From contig NC_064037.1 of assembly GCF_932526225.1 (NCBI RefSeq), forward strand, positions 7,298,203 to 7,362,202: DNA of 64,000 bases. Reading direction: 5' to 3'. How positions within the stretch are numbered: the first letter of the stretch is position 1; each line of letters opens with the position of its first letter. The position numbers and the translations under genes are program-made. Of this stretch, positions 28,701-36,547 are shown one piece after another. This stretch comes from Nematostella vectensis (Eukaryota > Cnidaria > Anthozoa > Actiniaria > Edwardsiidae). The notes beneath the pieces are model-generated. The model ran no database searches. It was not told the DNA's origin and saw nothing but the letters and a program-made list of their open reading frames with translations.

Positions 28701-31597
28701 TCAACCACAAGTATAGGTATACATAGATATGGTTATAATGAAAAGACCATATGTAAACTCACAAGAGAAAACAATGAATTCTCAGCCTGTCAAGGGTTTA
28801 AGTATCCATGATGTATGTGGAAGTACATAATGTATGTAATACAATATAATTACTCACCTTTATTTGATTCACAGGACTTGTCTTGCTTGGTTTCTGAAAT
28901 CATTAGACAATTTCAAAATCCAATAAACAATCTGTTGTATCCAGTGACATACTGTAGCAAGCCTTGAAATATTAGAGGGGAATTTTCATTTAGAAAATAT
29001 TGGGGGGGCACAGCCACGCCCCTACGGGTCATTTCCTTATACTTTCTTTAAAATATTGGGGAGGGGGTGGACACATGCCCCCCAGTGCCCCACCCCCTGC
29101 TGCGGCCCTGGTATCTGATATACAATAAATAATAAATAAGCAACGCCTTTGTAGTATAAGTACTAAGCATCTTCGAAGCCCCACCATTATAATCAATACT
29201 GACCCATCGTTGTAATCAGTAGGTGCCCACCTCTGTTGAAGATATAATCTAGTGCCTTCTCCACATTAAAGTCATGCTTCAAGATGGCATCAACAGCAGT
29301 TGGCTCGTGGCAGTCATCCCCAAGGATGGAGTTCAGTTGATCAAGACAGGAAGACAGCTTGGCTGGCAGGGGAAGGTCATTACATATTGTGTCATTATAC
29401 AGACAAGCTTATATCATTTAGGAGAGCAAAGCTGATTCTTAGAAAATCATTTTCTTGTCTGGTGAAAGGCAAACAAGGAAAAATCCCCACGAGTCCACAT
29501 TTACTTGCAAAAATACATTTTTATTTTAGCACTAAATTAATTACAAACTCATCAACAGTCAGTTTATTCATATTCTAAACATGGGCAGCATATGATCTTA
29601 ATGGTCTCAATATCTAGCTATTTACCTGACTAAATAATAACCCAAGAACTTTCTGCATGATTCAGCTCTTTTTAAGGGAGAATAGAGCAAGTGAGGGCTG
29701 GCTAGATATTACAATTTGCATCTGGTTTTTAGGCAAGAGTCATTAGGCAACCACCCCCTAGAAAACCACCTAAGCAACCAAGTTATTAAAGGCGCATTGT
29801 CAATAACATAACAATCTCTGATGATTTATAACAGAAAATTGTAAAAGCAGCGTGTCTTTTGGAAGTTTCTTTGAGGATGTGATTGATAATTTAGAGCAGA
29901 TGGCCTGTTGAATAGCCTATTAAATAGTCTATTGGAAGTTTTATGCGGCTTTAAACACCTTAGGTCAACACCTTAGGCAACCAGTTGCTTACTACTGTTC
30001 TTAAGCATGGTTGCCTAGTGGACAGTTGCCTAATGACTCAGATACATACAGTAATGAACTGTAACCCCACAATTTATACTCTTAATTCTCACCTTCACTC
30101 AAAGCATCCAGTTGTGGCCTCTTGTAGTCCTGTGAGCTGGTCAAAGAGTTTTCTTCCTCTTCCTCCTCCTCCTTTTCCTCTTCCACGCTACCAAACCTGC
30201 CGCCCATGTAGTTGCTGAACAAGTCTGGGTGATTATCACCTCTACTGTACATGAACTGGTGAGCTAAAGAAAAGAAGGAAAAAAAACATTATGAAATATT
30301 GTAGTTATTTACAAATCTGTGTCAAAATGTCCTCAAATCACAATGTATAGAACGCAAGAGAAAAAATCCTTGAATATTTTTTTTTGTGGAGCAAGTTTTA
30401 CTGAGAATGTAAACAGTGTTTAGAGAGATGGAAAGACACCTCTAATTGAAATTAAAAAACTATACCCAGGGTTGTAAATTAAGACGCCCACCAAGGCAGC
30501 TCTGATAAACAAAAGCGTACAGTCTCCACAGAATGTTTATGTACAGCGTATTGGAAAGGGTTGACTCCACTTCAATGAACTTTTACTCTAGTTAAAATTA
30601 TGTTTTTAAGTTACACTTTTAAAGCTGCAAAGAATTATAACATATAACTGAGATATAACAGAAGTGGATAGATTACTACATACCAGTGGTAGGGGATACA
30701 GCCATGTCATAGTCCTCAACAGAATGGCCATAAACATCTTCAGACATGTCTACCATTAAAACAACAATAAACGTGGTTTAGCTAGTTCTTTCTGTATGCC
30801 TATGTAATGTAATGTTTACTGTGATGTTTATATCAGATTGCAGAATGAGTTTCACTCATTTGCAATCTCTGGTTATTTTTCTCAATGATATAAAAATACG
30901 GGTGTTAGGTTTAGGGTTAAGAAGAATTCCTTTGAATGAGGAGGGGGGGCAAGCTTAACCTATTTCTTTTATTTGCTAAGGCACAAGTTTTATAAATATT
31001 TCCCCTTGTAAAACTCTGGCTCTACTTGGGCAGTGGCTCCCCCTCCCTCGACTCACCCTGGAAGCTAAAGCCTTGTATATTTTAAGGTTGCTTTGGCGTT
31101 CTACATTTTTGAATTTCCAATTACCAGAGTTGTATATTCTAGGTATGTATACAAACCTAATATGGTGTATAAATGAATGTGTGATTTCCCTGTTATTGGA
31201 ATAATACAAATGAAATGGTCAGGTTCCACAGCCAACGCAGGGAATTTTTTGTGACACACAATCACTTCCATTAAACATACAGTGATAGAAAGAAAAAAAG
31301 GAATCAGAAAATAAACAGAAAGGGTTATTCACCACAGGGGCAGATGCTAAAATAATGTATAACACTTATCTATTATGATCTAGTTAGAATTTAGCAACTA
31401 TTCATCAATGGCGTAGGTTTGATACTGAATTCATTTGATGGACCACTACAAATAAACGCAACATGATTTTTGTGAATAGCAGAATGCAATTTTAGTTTGG
31501 CGGCAAAAAATTCGTCTAAAATATTCTAAAAAAAACCATTATTTATTCCCTTACCATCTTCATAGGCATAATTCCTAATATTCCTGTGCCTGGACAT
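10502..31597 (-). CDS. HBS1L: HBS1-like translational GTPase (full-length isoform, 19 exons)
   Basis: HBS1L partners Pelota/Dom34 to recognise stalled ribosomes in no-go and non-stop decay in the cytoplasm. Joining exons 31555-31597, 30684-30749, 30093-30263, 29231-29362, 28858-28893, 26531-26744, 26270-26421, 25883-25964, 25560-25643, 25375-25492, 24884-25030, 24707-24781, 22850-22967, 21826-21894, 21463-21567, 16738-16828, 15468-15576, 12110-12210 and 10502-10745 gives 2157 nt, or 718 residues, with every phase consistent. The start [14 protein letters not shown] and an HBS1 N-terminal helical domain precede a basic linker. The GTPase shows GHVDAGKST (~272-280), RGIT switch I, DAPGH (~349-353), NKLD (411-414) and SGLSG (~450-454). 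Two beta-barrel domains follow, ending [16 protein letters not shown]. The human protein is slightly shorter; the extra tail here comes from satellite DNA. One intron is AT-AC type. EF-1-alpha and eRF3 are excluded by the N-terminus and domain sequences. Confidence 0.95.
11040..11960. mobile_element. Foldback-like element with ~160-bp inverted arms
   Basis: The segment 11040-11200 matches 11805-11960 in inverted orientation with scattered changes. Shared blocks include TTCCGAATA, ATATTCGAA, GCACCTCGG, GGTTTTGTT and GCTAGCAGGCT. The roughly 600-bp centre has no matching family in the window. It lies in the last HBS1L intron. Open frames here are mutual shadows. A transposon origin is inferred from the arm structure; target duplications were not resolved. 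Confidence 0.6.
12110..12210 (-). CDS. HBS1L: HBS1L exon 19 (domain III)
   Basis: Encodes [20 protein letters not shown] and [14 protein letters not shown]. Acceptor AATCAG|GT, donor CGAG|GTAAGA. Confidence 0.94.
12555..15252. repeat. 2.7-kb satellite of a 32-bp unit
   Basis: About 84 copies of a 32-bp unit with core ATATCAAGTTAGCGGGGAG, inside an HBS1L intron. Marker variants (GTCTGATATC followed by TTAGAGGGG) at 12881, 13713, 14173 and 14525 show higher-order duplications of about 832, 812 and 352-460 bp. It ends about 215 bases from exon 18. Confidence 0.96.
15468..15576 (-). CDS. HBS1L: HBS1L exon 18 (domain III start)
   Basis: Encodes [20 protein letters not shown] and [16 protein letters not shown]. 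Acceptor GTACAG|TG, donor CATG|GTAAAC. It sits between the GAT-rich tract and the 32-bp satellite. Confidence 0.94.
15676..16622. repeat. GAT/GATAAT-rich compound microsatellite
   Basis: Trinucleotide-based repeats with an embedded longer unit (AAGGATTACAAGATGCTGAT, then AATGATGACCACGAGATG) repeated many times, in an HBS1L intron. His/Ser-rich frames on the minus strand are artefacts. Confidence 0.93.
16738..16828 (-). CDS. HBS1L: HBS1L exon 17 (domain II end)
   Basis: Encodes [20 protein letters not shown] and [10 protein letters not shown]. The AGDHV-L-L pattern marks the end of domain II in this family. Acceptor TCTCAG|CT, donor CGG|GTAAAT. The intron before it contains the nested ankyrin gene. 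Confidence 0.93.
16829..19140. other. Intronic, no recognised gene
   Basis: Part of the 4.6-kb HBS1L intron between exons 17 and 16, and upstream of the nested ankyrin gene. It has a G-run near 17633-17646. A 77-codon minus-strand frame at 17395-17628 shows no recognisable domain. Promoter or 5' exons of the ankyrin gene may lie here but I could not identify them. Confidence 0.6.
19152..19818 (+). CDS. Ankyrin-repeat protein, two exons, nested in an HBS1L intron
   Basis: Exon 19152-19432 (donor GAGAG|GTACGC) joins exon 19505-19818 (acceptor CCTAG|GT, donor TTCAG|GTGAGC) in phase 0. The translation has about five ankyrin repeats, for example [47 protein letters not shown] and [16 protein letters not shown]. 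Ankyrin repeats mediate protein binding; the partner and cell location are unknown. The ATG at 19152 comes after an in-frame TAA, so either it is the start or an upstream exon joins at the AG just before CTCGG. The first repeat lacks its usual opening, which favours an upstream exon. The gene continues downstream. It lies opposite to, and wholly inside, intron 16829-21462 of HBS1L. Confidence 0.8.
20480..20806 (+). CDS. Probable downstream exon of the ankyrin gene (Pro-rich C-terminus)
   Basis: An open frame containing [20 protein letters not shown], a proline cluster ([13 protein letters not shown]) and a basic end [10 protein letters not shown] before the stop. Composition and position suggest the 3' part of the nested ankyrin gene. 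However, no AG acceptor here matches the 2-nt overhang left by the exon at 19818. Either an intermediate exon is missing, or the true tail uses another frame that stops near 20580. No known domain. Confidence 0.45.
   Translation: MKLMVQYSFITATTKPVKQVLPDLLDVYNQQIGSSYRPPAMPPPPVPHTTPREMEGEDWQGPVIGGTMQKSLSLDSLIGCKDKRLHGQRGLVWKTWAGKLKRKSLAGS
20897..21240. repeat. ~90-bp tandem repeat, four copies
   Basis: Copies start at about 20901, 20991, 21082 and 21176. Each contains CTCGTCACGGCACAGAAG and CGCCATGAAGTCACGCAAT. The fourth is the most diverged. Located in an HBS1L intron. Confidence 0.88.
21463..21567 (-). CDS. HBS1L: HBS1L exon 16 (domain II)
   Basis: Encodes [19 protein letters not shown] and PAGEKGLLK. 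Acceptor CTGCAG|GT, donor AAAG|GTAAGT. Confidence 0.93.
21826..21894 (-). CDS. HBS1L: HBS1L exon 15 (start of domain II)
   Basis: Encodes [20 protein letters not shown] and VYK, the first strand of the second domain. Acceptor TCTAG|AT, donor AAGG|GTGTGT. Confidence 0.92.
22330..22860. repeat. 29-bp minisatellite derived from an HBS1L splice donor
   Basis: Two clusters (about 22360-22500 and 22700-22860) of a 29-bp unit GTTAACAAGACACTTGTCTTAC followed by CGATTCA. On the minus strand the unit copies the exon 14 junction GACAGAATTGGTAAGACAAG, so each copy carries a donor-like AGTAAGACAAG. The right cluster merges directly into exon 14. Confidence 0.85.
22850..22967 (-). CDS. HBS1L: HBS1L exon 14 (G5 SGLSG)
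   Basis: Encodes [17 protein letters not shown] and continues to QCLVDRI, closing the GTPase domain. Acceptor TTCCAG|GA, donor ATTG|GTAAGA. The donor sequence is the seed of the adjacent 29-bp minisatellite. Confidence 0.94.
23135..24414. mobile_element. Inverted-repeat transposon with amplified 50-bp core
   Basis: The ends are inverted repeats starting GCCTGCTTGCAGGTGGTACT, identical for about 42 bp and recognisable for about 62 bp. TA lies on each side (23133-23134 and 24415-24416), consistent with a TA target duplication. The interior is about 24 tandem copies of a 50-bp unit (TATTGTATTCTAATCGCGG, AAAACCCTCTCC, GTTCGATGATCG, GCGCCA). A roughly 590-bp higher-order duplication is marked by TTCGATGATTCGATGATCGG at about 23583 and 24172. 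No transposase is present. Located in the intron between HBS1L exons 14 and 13. Confidence 0.85.
24707..24781 (-). CDS. HBS1L: HBS1L exon 13
   Basis: Encodes [19 protein letters not shown] and KQVGFK, the helix after G4. Acceptor TCTCAG|AT, donor TTAAG|GTAGAC. Confidence 0.92.
24884..25030 (-). CDS. HBS1L: HBS1L exon 12 (G4 NKLD)
   Basis: Encodes [19 protein letters not shown] through [16 protein letters not shown], with the guanine-specificity motif NKLD. Acceptor GCTAG|GC, donor ATATG|GTGAGT. Confidence 0.95.
25375..25492 (-). CDS. HBS1L: HBS1L exon 11 (switch I Thr, DAPGH)
   Basis: Encodes GITMDVG (G2) and [18 protein letters not shown] (G3), ending TGAAQ. Acceptor TTTAG|T, donor CCCAG|GTATCT. 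The Ala-Pro in DAPGH is typical of HBS1. Confidence 0.95.
25560..25643 (-). CDS. HBS1L: HBS1L exon 10 (before switch I)
   Basis: Encodes [20 protein letters not shown] and then ETGEER, the segment leading to switch I. Donor ACG|GTACAA is weak, but extending past it meets a stop. Confidence 0.93.
25644..25882 (-). other. U12-type AT-AC intron in HBS1L
   Basis: A 239-bp intron between the P-loop exon and the switch I exon. It starts ATATCCTTT, the U12 5' splice-site consensus. It contains ACCTTAAC at 25654-25661, the U12 branch-site consensus, about 11 bases from its end, and it finishes TTTCAC. Only this AT-AC splice gives the expected HKYE reading; no GT donor lies near. Minor spliceosome use follows from established U12 rules. 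Confidence 0.92.
25883..25964 (-). CDS. HBS1L: HBS1L exon 9 (P-loop)
   Basis: Encodes [20 protein letters not shown], with the G1 nucleotide-binding loop, ending at His-Lys. The acceptor is ordinary (TGCAG|GT). The donor is CACAA|ATATCCTTT, a U12-type AT-AC donor. Confidence 0.94.
26270..26421 (-). CDS. HBS1L: HBS1L exon 8 (linker to start of GTPase)
   Basis: Encodes a charged stretch ending [10 protein letters not shown], the beta strand just before the P-loop. Acceptor GGCAG|T, donor ATTG|GTAAGT. Confidence 0.93.
26531..26744 (-). CDS. HBS1L: HBS1L exon 7 (linker, HBS1-specific)
   Basis: Encodes a Pro/Ala-rich linker including [19 protein letters not shown]. Acceptor ACACAG|GT, donor CCAG|GTAAAG. 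It is used only in the GTPase isoform. Confidence 0.85.
27450..28519 (-). CDS. HBS1L: SKI7-like alternative terminal exon
   Basis: A 1070-bp open exon, 355 codons plus stop, starting [13 protein letters not shown] after exon 5. Repeated [11 protein letters not shown]-like motifs lie at roughly 50-residue or shorter spacing, suggesting multivalent short linear motifs. It is large compared with neighbouring exons (36-244 bp). There is no suitable donor before the stop, so it must be terminal. Confidence 0.88.
27450..31597 (-). CDS. HBS1L: SKI7-like short isoform of the HBS1L gene
   Basis: Exons 31555-31597, 30684-30749, 30093-30263, 29231-29362 and 28858-28893 also splice in phase to a long exon, 27450-28519, that ends in a stop. 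This gives 1518 nt, or 505 residues, with no GTPase domain. In humans a short HBS1L splice form of this design bridges the cytoplasmic exosome and the SKI complex, as Ski7 does in yeast. The isoform-specific part (150-505) is Ser/Leu-rich and disordered-looking. It has about five spaced copies of an [11 protein letters not shown]-type motif. It ends in [17 protein letters not shown] (481-497), resembling the conserved C-terminal motif of vertebrate SKI7-like isoforms as I recall it. Exon choice at 28858 therefore decides ribosome rescue versus exosome bridging; that role is inferred from the family. Confidence 0.87.
28858..28893 (-). CDS. HBS1L: HBS1L exon 5 (36 bp, branch point of the two isoforms)
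   Basis: Encodes [12 protein letters not shown]. Its donor G|GTGAGT is in phase with two acceptors: TAG|AA at 28519 (SKI7-like terminal exon) and CAG|GT at 26744 (HBS1 exon). Both restore the same phase. Confidence 0.85.
28953..29110. mobile_element. hAT-like MITE (G-rich family), copy B
   Basis: Homologous to copy A in reverse orientation. It shares GAAATATT, ACGCCCCTAC-GGTCATTTCCTT, AAAATATT-GGGGAGGGGG and the end CCTGCTGCGGCCCTG. The left terminus is eroded. Located in an HBS1L intron. Confidence 0.7.
29231..29362 (-). CDS. HBS1L: HBS1L exon 4 (N-terminal helical domain)
   Basis: Encodes the HBS1 N-terminal domain core, with [15 protein letters not shown] and [16 protein letters not shown]. 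This is the UBA-like helical module of the family. Acceptor GCCAG|CC, donor AGAG|GTGGGC. Confidence 0.93.
30093..30263 (-). CDS. HBS1L: HBS1L exon 3
   Basis: Begins [10 protein letters not shown] and continues into a run of about 13 mostly glutamate residues. Acceptor TTTAG|CT, donor GAAG|GTGAGA. Confidence 0.9.
30684..30749 (-). CDS. HBS1L: HBS1L exon 2
   Basis: Encodes [17 protein letters not shown] and flanking residues, the conserved N-terminal YGxSVED block. Acceptor TAG|AC, donor ACTG|GTATGT. Confidence 0.92.
31555..31597 (-). CDS. HBS1L: HBS1L exon 1 (start codon)
   Basis: Encodes [14 protein letters not shown]. The ATG is at 31597 and the donor is G|GTAAGG. The basic start followed by acidic and aromatic residues is typical of HBS1L. 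Confidence 0.93.
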
Positions 31598-33660
31598 CTT
31601 GATTTTTATTTTTGGTTATTAGTGAATGTAGAAGAGATGCCAGTTCATGTTAGAAGTGCGTTTAAATGCATCGCTCTACAAATAGCTCATCATCACTCGA
31701 CGGCCATATTGAAAAGTACAAAATAGCCTCGCTCCCATGCAGACGGAGAGGGTTCTATGCCACCGCGCCTCCACAGCGACGAATCGGTCAATGGCCAGCC
31801 AACTGAGAAAAGATCCTTCGCCGGACTCAGGTTTGTGTTCAGAAAATAAAACCCAAACTAATTTTATAACTAGAAGTTCTCGTGGAGAAGTGAAGTGCTC
31901 GAGCTCATAGATTGGTTGGTCATTCAATTGCAAGGGTTAAATCAATATTCTTTTAGATTTGTGTGGGGCAGTTCGCACATTTTCCATAAGCCAGGTTTAT
32001 GCAAGACCCCATTTTCTTCGCAGCCACTGTCTTGGCTGATCAGTAACCCTTTCATGGTTTCTCTGTTTGTTTTATAAGAGAAGTAGGACAAAAACAAATT
32101 GCTTGTAGTCTTATTTTATTAAACAAAAGAAATTATTTAATTGAAGGCATTGTATGTCTAGAAAAGGAAAGGTGAAGTCTGATAACCATAATAAACAATC
32201 TGATTAGCTGTGGAGGGGATGTGCAGTCATAGATATTATGGAAAGTAAGTATGTTTTAAAAAAAGACTGCTTTTTGGTGGTTGAGTGGGAGGGGCACAAC
32301 CCGTGTGCCCACCCCGAGCTGCATGCCTGTACATACGCAGTAAGCTATTTGGGTCTAAGTGGTGGCCATGATAATAGCTACTGAAAAGATTACTGCTCAT
32401 GTATTAACATATAGTGAACTATACAGAATTTATGATCTCCTGGTTATCCCTAACAATAGCTTCTGCATGTAAGTACACTGCAGTATTCACTGGAGCCAAC
32501 TGATTTCTAAAGAATCTCTGTGTCTTCTCCGTGGCTGTGTTTGCCTTGGTTTAAAATAATGAAGCAATCCATATTTTTTTTTATTTCTTGGGCAATGATT
32601 TGCAATCATAGTAGTTCTGGACTGGACATTGCTGTGGAAAAATAGACTCAAAATATAGAATACTGCAAACCCAGTATCAAGTAAAATAAAGCAATTTAAT
32701 GTCTGATTTTAGAAGGGCCGAGAAGCGGGGCAGAGAAATGAGATTTTTCGGATTGATTTTACATTTCCCTTTATACGAAAGTCTCATCAAATAACGCAGA
32801 GATCTACTGGCCCCTCTGAATGCTTATTATTTACCCGTCATCTTAGGAATTTGGTTGGTTTGTCTTCCCTTCATAAAGTTATTTCGCTCAGTTGCATTTA
32901 TAAACAAAGCCTTACAGTACAAACGCCAGGCAATGGGATTGAATATCTTTTGCTTTTCCAGGTGAGGGGCCAGTTTGATTACCCGAGTTCTTTTATTATC
33001 AAATTACAAACTTCGAAAGCCATGATAAGCAAACCCCGTAAAACATCGGATCATAAGTCGTCATACTTACCAAATAATTATTTTATATCGCCATCGTATT
33101 CGCAATAAAAATCGAAGAAGGAGCTTTCAACATTATCGGAAACACAAGGAAGTGCGAAAAATCCTGGTGAATCGCGGACTGCCAAAGGTAGCCCAAATCT
33201 TGGTTTCCACAGAGTCCGTCCAAATCGAAGCTGGAAAGGCAACGCATAGACTACTAATTGACGATGAGGGCAGGGGACGTGAGATTTCGTTTCCAAAATG
33301 GCGACGGTTTGTTCCACAGGAAACCCAAATCGACACGACCGAAATTAGTGTTGCTGTCGCTCGCTGCGCTCGCTCGAGCAATAAAGATAATCTACCTGTA
33401 ATTTAATGTGCCATTCACTAGAGTACTATCGTTGTTTTGGTTTTCCTAGGTAACACAGGCTTATTTTTAGAGTACATCTACATAACTTTACCAGAATGCC
33501 CTATGTCCTTGAGTTTTCTTCTATCTTTATAGTGCAACGCGCGCTACCTCGGCCACAGTACAAAGTTTATAGGGAGTTAAACAAATTAGCATGCAAGAAT
33601 CTCGAGCGCGCACGAGTTTCCCAGCCAGAAAGTCATGTGATTTCTTATATTTCTTAGCGC
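31598..33660. other. 5' flank of HBS1L and unassigned sequence
   Basis: The first few hundred bases presumably hold the HBS1L promoter; no TATA box was recognised. A plus-strand frame from 31754 (MPPRLHSDESVNGQPTEKRS) and an open stretch at 32960-33230, interrupted by one in-frame TAA and ending KGSPNLGFHRVRPNRSWKGN, look more protein-like than chance. I cannot join them into a gene. A G-rich MITE fragment lies at about 32280-32330. Confidence 0.4.
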
Positions 33661-33735
33661 GCTTCACAACGTGACCGTGATATCCGGGGAGGGGGGGGGG
33701 GAGGGGGAGGGGGTGGGGTTCTTCCCATGTCGATC

Positions 33736-33932
33736 TGATAGGGATGTTCGTCGTATTTTTTAGGGGTCAAAATAGGGCCTCAGGTATTTTTAGGGGGTAT
33801 CCGAGGGAAAAATAGGCTTTTCTCTTAGAATTGGTATTTTTAGGGCTTCCGGGGTGTTTTTTAGGGTATCAAATTTTGGTGAGCCGGTATTTTTAGGGGT
33901 ATTTTCGAATTTCCCGACTGGCATCCCTATCA
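33736..33932. mobile_element. Small MITE with TGATAGGGATG termini
   Basis: A 197-bp segment bounded by TGATAGGGATG and its reverse complement, GCATCCCTATCA at the right. The interior has several GGTATTTTTAGGGG-type copies. No ORF and no clear target duplication. It abuts the 22-bp satellite. Confidence 0.6.
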
Positions 33933-33964
33933 CTTTTACCCTGAGCCCCCCTTCCCCCCCCCGG

Positions 33965-35470
33965 GGGCGTGATATCCTCTGTGTGTGACCGTGAAATCCT
34001 CCGTGAGTGACCGTGATATCCTTTTTGTGTGACCGTGATAACCTCTGTGTGTGACCGTGATACCCTCCGTCTGTGACCGTGATATCCTTTTTGTGTGATC
34101 GTGATATCCTTTTTGTGTGACCGTGATATCCTTTGTGTGTGACCGTGATACCCTCCCTGTGTGACCGTGATATCTCTCTGTGTGACCGTGATATCCCTTG
34201 TGTGTGACCATGATATCCTCTGTGTGTGACCGTGATATCCTTTGTGTGTGACCGTGATATCCTTTTTGTGTGACCGTGAAATCCTCCGTGAGTGACCGTG
34301 ATTCTCTGTGTGTGACCGTGATATCTTCCGTGTGTGACCGTGATACCCTCCGTGTGTGACCGTGATATCCTCCATGTGTGACCGTGATATCCTCTGTGTG
34401 TGACCGTGATGTGTGTAACCGTGATATCCTCCGTGTGTGACCGTGATATCCTCTGTGTGTGACCGTGATGTGTGTAACCGTGATATCCTCCGTGTGTGAC
34501 CGTGATACCCTCCGTGTGTGACCGTGATATCCTCCGTGTGTGACCGTGATATCCTTTATGTGCGACCGTGATATCCTCTGTGTGTGACCGTGATATCCTC
34601 TGTGTGTGACCGTGATATCCTCCGTGTGTGACCGTGATATCCTTTTTGTGTGACCGTGATATCTTTGGTGTGTGACCGTGATATCTTTGGTGTGTGACCG
34701 TGATATCCTCTGTGTGTGACCGTGATATCCTCCGTGTGTGACCGTGATATCCTCCTTGTGTGACCGTGAAATCCTTTGTATGTGACCGTGATATCCTTTG
34801 TATGTGACCGTGATATCCTCTGTGTGTGACCGTGATATCCTCTGTGTGTGACCGTGATATCCTCCGTGTGTGACCGTGATACCCTCCGTGTGTGACCGTG
34901 ATACCCTCCGTGTGTGACCGTGATACCCTCCGTGTGTGACCGTGATATCCTCTGTGTGTGACCGTGATATCCTTTGTGTGTGACCGTGATATCCTTTGTG
35001 TGTGACCGTGATATCTTTGGTGTGTGACCGTGATATCTTTGGTGTGTGACCGTGATATCCTTTGTGTGTGATCGTGATATCCTTTTTGTGTGACTGTGAT
35101 ATCCTTTGTGTGTTACCATGATATCCTCTGTGTGGGACACGTGATATCCTCCGTGTGTGACCGTGATGTCCTCTGTGTGTGACCGTGATATCCTCCGTGT
35201 GTGACCGTGATATCCTTTTTGTGTGACCGTAATATCCTCTGTGTGTAACCGTGATATCCTTCGTGTGTGACTGTGATATCCTCCGTGTGTGACCGTGATG
35301 TCCTCTTTGTGTGACCGTGATATCCTCCGTGTATGACCGTGATACCCTCCGTGTGTGACCGTGATATCCTCTGTGTATGACCGTAATATTCTCTGTGTGT
35401 GACCGTGATATCCTCTGTGTGTGATTGTGATATCCTTCGTGTGTGACCGTGATATCCTCTGTGTGTGAGC
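33965..35470. repeat. 1.5-kb satellite of a 22-bp unit
   Basis: About 68 copies of a 22-bp unit GTGTGTGACCGTGATATCCT plus CT, with a palindromic GATATC in each. The unit has no stop in any minus-strand frame, so long artificial frames (up to 520 codons) cross it. Confidence 0.96.
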
Positions 35471-35479
35471 AAGTCGCCA

Positions 35480-36540
35480 GCGGAGAAAGATTTTGCAAAA
35501 TTTCGCATATTGACGATTTTAAGATTCAAGAAAAATGAGATAAGAACTGTTTTCCAAATGAACAATTTGGAATAACCCATCATGTTGCACGCATAATGTC
35601 GCACCAGATTTTCTTTATACAGGTCTTTTCTTTTGTCTTTTTCAGGTAGTTCACACTACTTCTGAATACTGATAAATGTTCCTGTCAGATGAGCAAGTCA
35701 TCTTCATTTAAGTTCAAGTCTAACTCGAACAGGAAAAAAAACATAGTTCATAGCTGTAGCTGTAGCCTCAATATTGGGGGGAGGGGGGGGCGATACAGAA
35801 ACTTAAAAAATAGGGGGCACAGTCATGCACCAACTGGTTATTTTGAAAATATTAGGGGGGGGGGGGGGCAACCCCTGGTACATCTTTGAAGCTCATTCAT
35901 GGGGGAGAGAGAAGGGCCGATCTCCGACTTGCAGCTTGTTTCACGAGCTCCAGCCACTGGGCCTGCAACTACAGATTCAGTAGGCCAGTTAGCTATCGTT
36001 TTTATTGATATTCAGCATGATAAAAATTAAGTAAGAACGACACATGATATAAATGATCCCTTAAACTTTGATAAATTAAGTTATTTAGCTGTGTTATTCC
36101 TGTCTTGTTTAAATATGTGCTTTTATTGTTGTTGCAGTGAAATCTGCCGATTACAAAAAAAAAAAGAAGTAAATCTATAAACCAGTGCGCGCTTCATACT
36201 TCTAACTTTTCATAATTTATACAGCGCGCTACATAGCTAACCATCTGCCTTCACATTACAATAGGAAAAGTTTCTAGACGATTAAAACAACCTCAAGCTC
36301 TGGAATGGTATTTTTTACAAAAATTGATTTCAATCTTATAAGACAGAAAGTATATGTAACCTATTCAGACTATCGCGAAAATTCCATGCAAAAACGTAAT
36401 GCAAAAATTCCATGCAGATAGTATAAAACAATTACAAAGCACAGTAAGGAGGTTGAGACTAAATCTCAAATAAGGGGGGAAAATATCCATGTCAAAGCGA
36501 AAAAATCACGAACTATTATGCCGACACCTGTGCTATGTTT
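35480..36540. other. Unassigned, with a degraded G-rich MITE copy
   Basis: 35765-35885 resembles the G-rich MITE family (CTCAATATTGGGGGGAGGGG, GGGGGCACAGTCATGCACC). The rest is AT-rich and I see no gene in it. Confidence 0.55.
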
Positions 36541-36547
36541 GGTAATC

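Noticed and set aside
10502-31597. The 10.6-kb HBS1-like exon as a separate gene fragment
   Set aside because: Intervening exons at 22850, 21826, 21463, 16738, 15468 and 12110 connect it to the GTPase exons in correct order, strand and phase, so it is one gene.
33893-35604. A 520-codon minus-strand frame (GYHGHTQRISRSHTEDITV-like)
   Set aside because: The 22-bp unit has no stop in any frame on that strand, so the length is expected from the repeat alone. The array edges coincide with the frame ends.
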